Shown piece by piece: positions 36,314 through 43,378 of a DNA stretch of 64,000 nucleotides. The stretch's first letter is position 1. Each line of letters opens with the position of its first letter. The notes below the pieces were generated by a model. It searched no databases. It saw only the letters and a list, made by a program, of their open reading frames with translations, and was not told the origin of the DNA. Position numbers and translations under genes: made by a program. The DNA comes from Psychrobacter maritimus (GTDB lineage: Bacteria > Pseudomonadota > Gammaproteobacteria > Pseudomonadales > Moraxellaceae): positions 124,001 to 188,000 of the forward strand of contig NZ_CAJHAJ010000006.1 of assembly GCF_904846345.1 (NCBI RefSeq), given 5' to 3'.

Positions 36314-36825
36314 CGTCCAGCCTCCGCTGCATCAGCATCGTTTGTAGGAGTCTCAGGAGATAAATCCGTAGAAGCCCGTGGCTCGATGACTTCAGTCTCA
36401 GCTTTATTTTCATCTGCGCCATCAGACTCGACGATTGGCGTTGTTGCTGCTTGTGCAACTGCCGCGCCCGGTTGGATAATCAGCTTATCTTTAAGGGTTG
36501 GCGAAAACATACCCAGTTCAGCAACGGCACGACTGGCAATTTGCGGGGTCGCACTAAAGGTTTGCTGCTCGATGAGCAAACGCTGATGTTCTACTTGCAG
36601 TTTGCGCTCTTGTTTTTTCATGTCTTGCAAGGTTTTATAATCCTGATGATATTGCTGCACGCCTTCGGCAGTTTTGATACCGCTCCAGATAATTGCTGCC
36701 GCCAATAGCAATAATATGGCCACGTAAATACTGACCATATTAAATCGGCGCACGAATAATTCGCCAACATCGGTATTAGGAGGCATTGCGGCGCGACGGT
36801 TTACAGGTTTGTCAGATATTGCCAT
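36310..36825 (-). CDS. ftsL: Cell division protein FtsL
   Basis: A 171-residue bitopic protein. A short cytoplasmic N-terminus is followed by one membrane helix (VSIYVAILLLLAAAIIWSGI, about residues 32-51) and a coiled-coil region rich in Lys, Gln and Glu (YHQDYKTLQDMKKQERKLQV). It links FtsQ and FtsB and helps activate FtsWI at the septum. The C-terminal about 50 residues form an acidic Ala/Glu/Asp-rich tail not seen in E. coli FtsL (121). Position between rsmH and ftsI supports the call. A 233-base gap separates it from rsmH, more than usual. Confidence 0.88.
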   Translation of the reverse strand: MAISDKPVNRRAAMPPNTDVGELFVRRFNMVSIYVAILLLLAAAIIWSGIKTAEGVQQYHQDYKTLQDMKKQERKLQVEHQRLLIEQQTFSATPQIASRAVAELGMFSPTLKDKLIIQPGAAVAQAATTPIVESDGADENKAETEVIEPRASTDLSPETPTNDADAAEAGR

Positions 36826-37058
36826 GACGATCTCAAAAAAGTGAACTTCAAAATATAAAAAGCGCTAACCATTTGCGAGTGATCACACCCTCATGAGCCA
36901 TCAGCACCATCAATAAAAATAAATAAGATTAGAAATAAAACAAAACCAAGCAAAAAAGTAACTGCTGAGCCTAGCAGAGAATGTTTACAGCTTTTTAACA
37001 GCCGCGTAATCATTAAAACATTCAGTCATATTCTAACCACATAATTTAGTAGGAATAT

Positions 37059-38240
37059 CTATGGCTGAACGTCTGCTACATAATCAGTATCGGTACGGGT
37101 TGCCAGTCGTAACCATGCACTACGCGAGCGCGGGTTTTGGCTGATTTCTGCTTTACTAGGGCCGACGCGTTTTGGCTTACTAAAATAACGCGGACGCTTC
37201 GGCGGCATCGGTAAGTTTTCATCTTCTGGATACTGCCCTTTACTATGACGCTGCAAAAACTGCTTAATACGGCGATCTTCTAAGGAGTGAAAACTAATCA
37301 CCGCCAGCTGTCCGCCCGACTTTAAAATCGGAATGCTTTGCTCTAAAAAGTCGTCAACATCGCCAAGCTCATTATTAATGAAGATACGCATCGCTTGAAA
37401 ACTTTGCGTCGCTGGATGCTTACCGCGTTGCCAGTTTGGGTGCGCGACTTTTATCACTTCTGCCAGCTCAAGCGTGGATTCATAACTGTCCATTTGCTTG
37501 ATCGCACGGGCAATACGGCGGCTATGGCGCTCTTCGCCAAACTCATACAGTACATTGGCCAAGGTTTCATCATCGACTTTTTCTAGCCATTCGGCAACCG
37601 ACTGCCCGCGGCTGGTATCCATACGCATATCGACTGCACCATCACGCATAAAACTAAAACCGCGACTGCCATCATCAATTTGTGGCGATGAGATACCCAA
37701 ATCCGCCATTAATCCATCAACTTGCGTGATACCCATTGCCGCTAGGCTATCAGTCAAGGTCGCAAAGCTGTCATGCACCACTTTTACGCGACTGTCGCTA
37801 TTTGCCAATTCATGAGCAACGCTAATGGCCGTTGGGTCTTTATCAAAAACAATCAAGGTTGCGTCGTCGGCCAGCTGACTCAATAGCAAGCGACTATGGC
37901 CACCACGCCCAAAGGTTGCATCGACGTAGATGCCACTCATTTGTAAGCTATTCTGTCCTGCGTCGTCTGTTTGCTTGGGCAGTGATTTGACACCCAATAC
38001 CGCGGCGACCGTTTCTTGCAATAGCACCGCATCATGAACGAAACTTAATTCATCAGAAGTGGTTTGCTCTGTTATAGCAGCTACAGACTCTTGAGCGGAT
38101 GAATTAGCAGAGTCACTCTCTACAACAAAGTCATTTTCCACCGCAGACAAGTCACGCGCTGACTTAGCGTTATCAGTGGCTGACGAAGCGGTTGTTTTAA
38201 GATCTTGCTTACTTTTTGGCTTATTATTCGATATGGACAC
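37059..38240 (-). CDS. rsmH: 16S rRNA m4C1402 methyltransferase RsmH with N-terminal extension
   Basis: A 393-residue protein. The conserved methyltransferase begins near residue 66 with FVHDAVLLQETV and has the SAM motif YVDATFGRGGHSR, MADLGISSPQIDDGSRGFSF and AVISFHSLEDRRIKQF, and ends in KRPRYFSKPKRVGPSKAEI. The first 65 residues are Ser/Asp/Ala-rich and the frame opens only with a GTG at 38240; no ATG is available between it and the conserved core. It methylates N4 of C1402 of 16S rRNA. First gene of the cluster; no mraZ precedes it. Confidence 0.93.
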   Translation of the reverse strand: MSISNNKPKSKQDLKTTASSATDNAKSARDLSAVENDFVVESDSANSSAQESVAAITEQTTSDELSFVHDAVLLQETVAAVLGVKSLPKQTDDAGQNSLQMSGIYVDATFGRGGHSRLLLSQLADDATLIVFDKDPTAISVAHELANSDSRVKVVHDSFATLTDSLAAMGITQVDGLMADLGISSPQIDDGSRGFSFMRDGAVDMRMDTSRGQSVAEWLEKVDDETLANVLYEFGEERHSRRIARAIKQMDSYESTLELAEVIKVAHPNWQRGKHPATQSFQAMRIFINNELGDVDDFLEQSIPILKSGGQLAVISFHSLEDRRIKQFLQRHSKGQYPEDENLPMPPKRPRYFSKPKRVGPSKAEISQNPRSRSAWLRLATRTDTDYVADVQP

Positions 38241-38372
38241 AAACGACTCAGTAGATGACGACCATTTTGGTCAGTAATAGTAAAAAATCAGATGAAAATA
38301 AACAAGTTATGACTTGTCTAACATTATTATCGCAAGGATACACTGGTAGTCAAGCGCTAGACGGGCTTTTCG

Positions 38373-38401
38373 TTAAAAATATCCCATCTCTCTGTTATAC
38401 T
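38373..38401 (+). promoter_or_regulatory. Candidate promoter for gltX
   Basis: TTAAAA, 17 bases, TATACT lies 150 bases before gltX in the 310-base region divergent with rsmH. The -10 element is good and the -35 element is weak (4 of 6). Another pair, TTGACG near 38433 with TATTTT 16 bases on, is equally plausible. Confidence 0.35.
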
Positions 38402-38550
38402 AGCGCTATATTTTACGCTATTTTTCTACCTTGACGGCTATTGTTTGTGCCGTATTTTTTGTTCAAACTTGTCATGCACATTTATTATTAATACTTTTAA
38501 CCGCCATTTTTCACTGCCATATTCATTAACTACCCTATTCTGAGAATTTT

Positions 38551-40080
38551 ATGATGCAATCATCGACTTCAACTAACAGCACGCGCCCTGTCCGTACTCG
38601 TATCGCGCCTTCACCGACTGGCTTTCCACATGTTGGCACCGCTTATATCGCGCTATTTAATTTAGCCTTTGCTAAAGCCCACGGCGGCGAATTTATTTTA
38701 CGTATTGAAGACACCGACCAAACGCGCTCAACCGAACAATCTGAAAAAATGATTTTAGATGCGCTACGTTGGGTTGGTCTTGACTGGGCGGAAGGTCCAG
38801 ATATCGGCGGTCCGCATGCGCCTTATCGTCAGAGCGAGCGTAGCGATATTTATAAAAAACACGCCGAGCAGCTGATAGAAAACGACCATGCGTTTCGCTG
38901 CTTTTGTACAAGTGAAGAGCTTGATGCCATGCGTGCTGCGCAAATGGCCAATGGCGAAACGCCGCGTTACGACGGTCGCTGTGCCCATTTAGCCCCAGAG
39001 AAAACTGCGCAATTGGTTGCTGAGGGCAAACCAAACGTCATTCGTATGCGTGTGCCTACCGAAGGCGTCTGTCAGGTACAAGACATGCTACGTGGGACGG
39101 TTGAGATTCCTTGGACGCAAGTCGATATGCAAGTGCTGCTAAAAACCGACGGCATGCCAACGTATCATCTAGCCAACGTCGTCGATGACCATTTAATGGA
39201 CATCAGCCATGTGTTGCGCGGCGAAGAATGGCTCAACTCTGCACCTAAGCATCAGCTGCTTTATGAGTATTTTGGATGGGAGATGCCGGTTCTTTGCCAT
39301 ATGCCACTGCTACGTAACCCTGATAAATCAAAGCTGTCTAAGCGTAAAAACCCAACTTCTATCACCTACTACCGTGATGCCGGTGTACTACCTGAAGCGC
39401 TGCTCAACTACCTCGGTCGTATGGGCTACTCTATGCCTGACGAAGCGGAGAAATTTACCTTAAAGGAAATGATTGCCAGCTTTGATATTCAGCGTGTGTC
39501 ACTTGGCGGTCCTATTTTCGACATCGAAAAGCTCAATTGGCTTAACGCCGAATGGCTACGTGCGCTAACGCCAGAAGAACTCAAAAACAAAATCCTCGAC
39601 TGGGCAAGCAACAGTGACAAGCTAACCGCTATCGCAGCGGCGATTCAGCCTCGCATCGAGTTACTGTCTGATGCGGTCAATTGGGGCGGTTTCTATTTCC
39701 AAAACTTACCTGCTATCAATGCTGAGAGCTTTACCCATAAATCACTGACGCCCGAGCAAATTACAGAGATGCTGCAACTGGCGCTTTGGCAGCTAGAAAC
39801 CTTGCCAACGTGGTCAGAAGAAAACATCTACGCCACCCTAAAAGGTCTTGCCGCCCATCTTGATATTAAGATGCGTGACTTTATGGCGCCGTTCTTTATC
39901 GCTATCGCTGGTAGCACCTCATCGACGCCTGTCATGAATTCTATGGCAATCATCGGCGCTGATATGACCCTGACGCGCTTGCGCCATGCGGTTGATGTAC
40001 TGGGTGGCCTTGGTAAAAAGAAACTGAAGAAACTTGAGAAACAAGCAGCAGAATTGCCAGACTTCTTAGCTGATAAATAG
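38551..40080 (+). CDS. gltX: Glutamyl-tRNA synthetase
   Basis: A 509-residue class I aminoacyl-tRNA synthetase. The HIGH-type motif is [19 protein letters not shown] and the KMSKS-type motif is KLSKRKNP, with GTVEIPW and the C-terminal helical anticodon-binding region present. The Cys cluster (RCFCTSEEL ... DGRC) of the zinc-bearing type is visible. It charges tRNA-Glu, and a tRNA-Glu(TTC) gene lies 870 bases downstream. It is divergent from rsmH and ends before a clear terminator. Confidence 0.97.
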   Translation: MMQSSTSTNSTRPVRTRIAPSPTGFPHVGTAYIALFNLAFAKAHGGEFILRIEDTDQTRSTEQSEKMILDALRWVGLDWAEGPDIGGPHAPYRQSERSDIYKKHAEQLIENDHAFRCFCTSEELDAMRAAQMANGETPRYDGRCAHLAPEKTAQLVAEGKPNVIRMRVPTEGVCQVQDMLRGTVEIPWTQVDMQVLLKTDGMPTYHLANVVDDHLMDISHVLRGEEWLNSAPKHQLLYEYFGWEMPVLCHMPLLRNPDKSKLSKRKNPTSITYYRDAGVLPEALLNYLGRMGYSMPDEAEKFTLKEMIASFDIQRVSLGGPIFDIEKLNWLNAEWLRALTPEELKNKILDWASNSDKLTAIAAAIQPRIELLSDAVNWGGFYFQNLPAINAESFTHKSLTPEQITEMLQLALWQLETLPTWSEENIYATLKGLAAHLDIKMRDFMAPFFIAIAGSTSSTPVMNSMAIIGADMTLTRLRHAVDVLGGLGKKKLKKLEKQAAELPDFLADK

Positions 40081-40136
40081 TTTGGCAGCTGAATAGTTTT
40101 TGCAATTTTTAATTAAAAATAGGATTAATAAATAAT

Positions 40137-40169
40137 AAAAAGGGGTCAGGCTAATACTGACCCTTTTTT
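40137..40169 (+). terminator. Intrinsic terminator after gltX
   Basis: AAAAAGGGGTCAG (40137-40149) pairs with CTGACCCTTTTTT (40157-40169) around a seven-base loop, 57 bases after the gltX stop. The A- and T-runs allow bidirectional use. Confidence 0.92.
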
Positions 40170-40216
40170 ACGTTAATCTCAGCATTTAAAATTCAACACC
40201 TTCATTGGATATAAAT

Positions 40217-40594
40217 ATGGCCGCCAAAACCGTCACCATCGAAAGCAAAGATTATGTCTTTAATACCCTCAAAGAAGCGCAGAATTACTATGATGCGATC
40301 GTAAAAGAGCTTTATAACGCAAAACTTACCCTGACAACCGGTCAAGACTTTGAAGATTTAAAATGGATATATAGCACTTACTGTCATTACACCAAGCAGA
40401 ATTTAGATAAATTAAACAATTCTGACATTATTGGTTTTAAAGGTATAAGTACTGTCCGAGAAAAAGGTGGTCAATATATCCCAACGGAATGCTGTGCCAT
40501 CATTTTTTCTGACAGCAGCTCTAATTGTACGGAAGAAGAATTCTTTACCGATAAAGCCCTAAAAGAGATTGCCATCAAGCAAAATCCGCGCTAA
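40217..40594 (+). CDS. Hypothetical protein, possibly DUF3223-like
   Basis: A 125-residue soluble protein from ATG 40217 (a TTG four codons upstream is in frame but less likely). It reads KTVTIESKDYVFNTLKEAQN near the start, then FEDLKWIYSTYCHYTKQNLD and a C-terminal Ser/Asn/Glu-rich part. The first strand-helix pattern and the middle DLLxxH-like helix resemble DUF3223, but I am not sure. It lies between the gltX terminator and the tRNA-Ala promoter. Confidence 0.6.
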   Translation: MAAKTVTIESKDYVFNTLKEAQNYYDAIVKELYNAKLTLTTGQDFEDLKWIYSTYCHYTKQNLDKLNNSDIIGFKGISTVREKGGQYIPTECCAIIFSDSSSNCTEEEFFTDKALKEIAIKQNPR

Positions 40595-40670
40595 TTTAAG
40601 CTTATTAAGCAGCTAAAATGGCTTTAAACGCTTTTTTTTGCATATTTATGCATTATTTTTCAAATAGCAG

Positions 40671-40699
40671 TTGACAAGACTGCCGGTCTTACATAAAAT
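40671..40699 (+). promoter_or_regulatory. Strong promoter of the tRNA-Ala gene
   Basis: TTGACA (40671-40676), 17 bases, TAAAAT (40694-40699), then a CGCAC discriminator and the tRNA starting 17 bases later. This is a near-consensus sigma-70 promoter. The downstream tRNA-Glu may share it. Confidence 0.85.
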
Positions 40700-40716
40700 A
40701 CGCACACTCTTAGCGA

Positions 40717-40792
40717 GGGGCTATAGCTCAGTTGGTAGAGCACTTGCATGGCATGCAAGGGGTCAACGGTTCGACTCCGTTTAGCTCCACCA
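40717..40792 (+). tRNA. tRNA-Ala (GGC)
   Basis: A 76-base tRNA with encoded CCA. The acceptor GGGGCTA pairs with TAGCTCC, the D arm has AGCTCAGTTGGTAGAGC, the anticodon stem CTTGC/GCAAG holds loop ATGGCAT with anticodon GGC, and the T arm has GGTTCGACTCC. The G-U pair at position 3:70 of alanine tRNAs is consistent with the acceptor stem. Confidence 0.97.
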
Positions 40793-40949
40793 TACTATTT
40801 ATCGCAACGCTCAGTATGACTGAAACTTGATATAAATACTCGCTAGTAGGACGATATCAGCACCTAGGCACAGCTTGCTCTGTTATTAATAGATAAGCTC
40901 TCTGATATTGTGAAGTACCGTTGTAACCACTGGTTATAACACTCTATGC

Positions 40950-41025
40950 GTCCCCATCGTCTAGAGGCCTAGGACACCGCCCTTTCACGGCGGTAACGGG
41001 GGTTCGAATCCCCCTGGGGACGCCA
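40950..41025 (+). tRNA. tRNA-Glu (TTC)
   Basis: A 76-base tRNA with encoded CCA. The acceptor GTCCCCA pairs with TGGGGAC, the anticodon stem CCGCC/GGCGG holds loop CTTTCAC with anticodon TTC, and the T arm is GGGGGTTCGAATCCCCC. It lies 157 bases after tRNA-Ala. Confidence 0.97.
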
Positions 41026-41097
41026 CTATTCGGCGTCACTTATTAGCACTTTTGCTTAGCACCTTTTAAGCATCAGGTTAGACTAATAAGCGAACAA

Positions 41098-41136
41098 TAA
41101 AAAAGCCCAGTCATCATATGGTGACTGGGCTTTTTT
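41098..41136 (+). terminator. Terminator of the tRNA genes
   Basis: GCCCAGTCA (41105-41113) pairs with TGACTGGGC (41122-41130), with flanking A- and T-runs, 73 bases after tRNA-Glu. It is similar in sequence to the terminator at 43324-43355. Confidence 0.92.
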
Positions 41137-41260
41137 ATGTCTGTGGTTTTTAAAAATGGCTATCAAGGCTGTATAAGTCCTTGGGAATATTGATAGAATG
41201 CAAGGTAATGGCGCTCTATAAACTATAGATATTTGAAGCTATCACAAGGATGTATTGGCT

Positions 41261-41914
41261 ATGTTTGGTATTGAGAATTATCTAGGGTTTGTCATGGCCG
41301 CCATTTTGCTAAACCTAACCCCTGGTAGCGATAGCATGTATATCATCACCCGTAGCATTTCACAGGGTAGCCAAGCAGGGTTTTATTCTGTGTTAGGTAT
41401 CATCTCAGGCATTTTAGTCCATACATTGTTAGCAGCGCTGGGCTTGTCCATCATTTTGGCCAATTCTCCACTGGCATTTATGATCGTCAAATATATCGGT
41501 GCTAGCTACTTATGTTATTTGGGCGTAAAAATGCTTATGAGCAAGCAGCAGCCTTTGATAGCCGAGAGGTTACAAGAAAACGAAAAATCTTCGTCCGCTA
41601 AGACTCTAGATCATTGGCAAATATATAAACAAGGTGTACTCACCAATACCTTTAATCCAAAAGTCGCATTATTCTTTTTGGCATTCTTCCCTCAATTTAT
41701 CGATGCCAGTTATGCTTATAGCATGGTGTCGTTTATCATTTTAGGATTGACCTTTGCTGTTACTGGCTTTATATGGTGCTCCTGCTTAGCATTACTAGCG
41801 TCGAAGTTTAGTGAAAACCTGAGAAAGAACCCCTCTATCGAAGTGATTTTAAATAAAATAAGCGGTGTGGTGTTTATTGGTTTGGGGATTAAACTGTTGA
41901 CTGAGAAGGGTTAA
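41261..41914 (+). CDS. LysE/RhtB-family amino acid exporter
   Basis: A 217-residue membrane protein with six hydrophobic segments. The LNLTPGSDSMYIITRSISQG region has the TPGP-like signature of the LysE family, followed by GIISGILVHTLLAALGLS and the GASYLCYLGVKML block. It likely exports an amino acid or homoserine lactone-type solute. The ATG at 41261 has AAGGA ten bases upstream; an in-frame TTG two codons earlier is a weaker start. Stands between the tRNA terminator and the HEPN gene. Confidence 0.88.
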   Translation: MFGIENYLGFVMAAILLNLTPGSDSMYIITRSISQGSQAGFYSVLGIISGILVHTLLAALGLSIILANSPLAFMIVKYIGASYLCYLGVKMLMSKQQPLIAERLQENEKSSSAKTLDHWQIYKQGVLTNTFNPKVALFFLAFFPQFIDASYAYSMVSFIILGLTFAVTGFIWCSCLALLASKFSENLRKNPSIEVILNKISGVVFIGLGIKLLTEKG

Positions 41915-41984
41915 ATAAACGTTTTTAAATTATTTATGTGGGTTAAGGCATGCTAGTCATCCATATTAGCTAAGGTATAAATCT

Positions 41985-43325
41985 ATGAGCGCTGCTAATC
42001 AAGATATTGAAGACTTGAACTTCATTATAACTGAAGCAATAAGACTTAATAAATTATCTAGACTAGATCCTGAGTTATATAAAAGTGATTTTTACAATGA
42101 TATTGATTGTATAGTTTCTTCTTTAAAACCACCCCAAGACATAGGTGAAATTGATCACACGTTAATCCAATTCAATTTTTCATCAGCTGCTCAGAGAGTA
42201 TTAGAGAATATAGCCAAAAGGCAATATAGACTTACTGAAGGTGTAACAGTACTTGATTTAGAAACTGAGATTAGAAACTCCATATATATACATTTAAAGA
42301 ATAATGGTAGTTTTGATTCACCCGGCTGTATGAAATTACTCGCAAGGGCACAGAAAAGAGCGAAGAGAAGTAGGAAGCAGATTACTTACTTCTTTCCGTT
42401 TAATGCAGTTGGTTTGAGCCCTGAAAAAGAAATAAATATTGGGAACTTAAAAATAATTCATAAAGATAGCATTTACGCTAAAGTCAAAGAGGATGACCAT
42501 TATCGTTTCTTTATAAAGAGTAATGAAGATATCTTCAATTGTCTATTACATATACCTATACCAGAGAGCTCTAGCAATCTTAGTAAGCACAGAGCAGAGA
42601 ATGTCGCGAATTTCATATATGGTGTTATTAGAGTTTTCACCACATCCTATCACTATAAAGCCGATCAAATAATATTGTTGAATCATCCTTTTCATAAAGA
42701 TACTACTCATTATATAGCTAGTAGCAATGATGATTACTGGATTGAAGGCTCCTATTTGTTCAATGAGGATTTAAAGGGATTTTGGGATTTATTCGAAGAA
42801 GACTTAAAGTCTGATATAGGAACTGTTATAAGCAAGCTTGCTAATCATGCAAGCTCTATCAATAGCAAAGAGTGCTTAGCAGACCGCTTAATTGACGCAT
42901 TCTACTGGTTTGGAGAGGCAGCAAAAGATAATAATGAAAACTCTCAAATTATTAAACTTGTCACTGCGATGGAAAGATTAGTCACTTTATCTGATAAAGA
43001 TATAACAAATAATTTCTGTAATCGTATAGCTTGTACCATTGCTGTTTATCATGGTGATCTAGATAGATGGAAGAGTGATTTGAGCAAAATATATGACCTC
43101 AGATCAAACTTGGTCCACGGTTCTCGAAGTCTATATAAATCATATAGCTTACCACTAGATTTTAATCCGTTTCAATTAGCTTACCGCACTATACTTTCTA
43201 CTTGTATATTGTTTGATAAAGCAGGTTTAGAGCTTTCAGTTAACGAGAGTAAATTAAGGTATATATATGCTGAACTAATTGAGATTGGTAAAGACCATAA
43301 ATATAAGCAGAAGAAAAATCCATAA
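41985..43325 (+). CDS. HEPN-motif protein (Apea-like), possible RNase-type defence protein
   Basis: A 446-residue AT-rich gene. The C-terminal region has YDLRSNLVHGS with Arg373 and His378, the R-x4-H motif of HEPN nucleases, in a setting like the Apea-like HEPN group (ITNNFCNRIACTIA before, then a late helix with CILFDKAG). The N-terminal 250 residues are mixed alpha/beta and unrecognised. HEPN proteins are often RNases in toxin-antitoxin or phage-defence systems. No partner gene is adjacent. Beginning 71 bases after the LysE gene and ending in its own terminator; AT-rich codon use suggests transfer. Function is inferred only from the motif. Confidence 0.75.
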   Translation: MSAANQDIEDLNFIITEAIRLNKLSRLDPELYKSDFYNDIDCIVSSLKPPQDIGEIDHTLIQFNFSSAAQRVLENIAKRQYRLTEGVTVLDLETEIRNSIYIHLKNNGSFDSPGCMKLLARAQKRAKRSRKQITYFFPFNAVGLSPEKEINIGNLKIIHKDSIYAKVKEDDHYRFFIKSNEDIFNCLLHIPIPESSSNLSKHRAENVANFIYGVIRVFTTSYHYKADQIILLNHPFHKDTTHYIASSNDDYWIEGSYLFNEDLKGFWDLFEEDLKSDIGTVISKLANHASSINSKECLADRLIDAFYWFGEAAKDNNENSQIIKLVTAMERLVTLSDKDITNNFCNRIACTIAVYHGDLDRWKSDLSKIYDLRSNLVHGSRSLYKSYSLPLDFNPFQLAYRTILSTCILFDKAGLELSVNESKLRYIYAELIEIGKDHKYKQKKNP

Positions 43326-43355
43326 AAAAGCCCAATCATCACGATTGGGCTTTTT
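43324..43355. terminator. Bidirectional terminator between the HEPN gene and acnA
   Basis: GCCCAATC (43330-43337) pairs with GATTGGGC (43343-43350) around a five-base loop, with A- and T-runs on either side. It overlaps the last base or two of the HEPN stop codon and can serve both convergent genes. Confidence 0.92.
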
Positions 43356-43378
43356 GTCATATTAAATCTAATCAATTA

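Noticed and set aside
40717..41025. tRNA genes as an attachment site of an integrated element
   Set aside because: No integrase gene is nearby and no duplicated tRNA 3' end was seen downstream.
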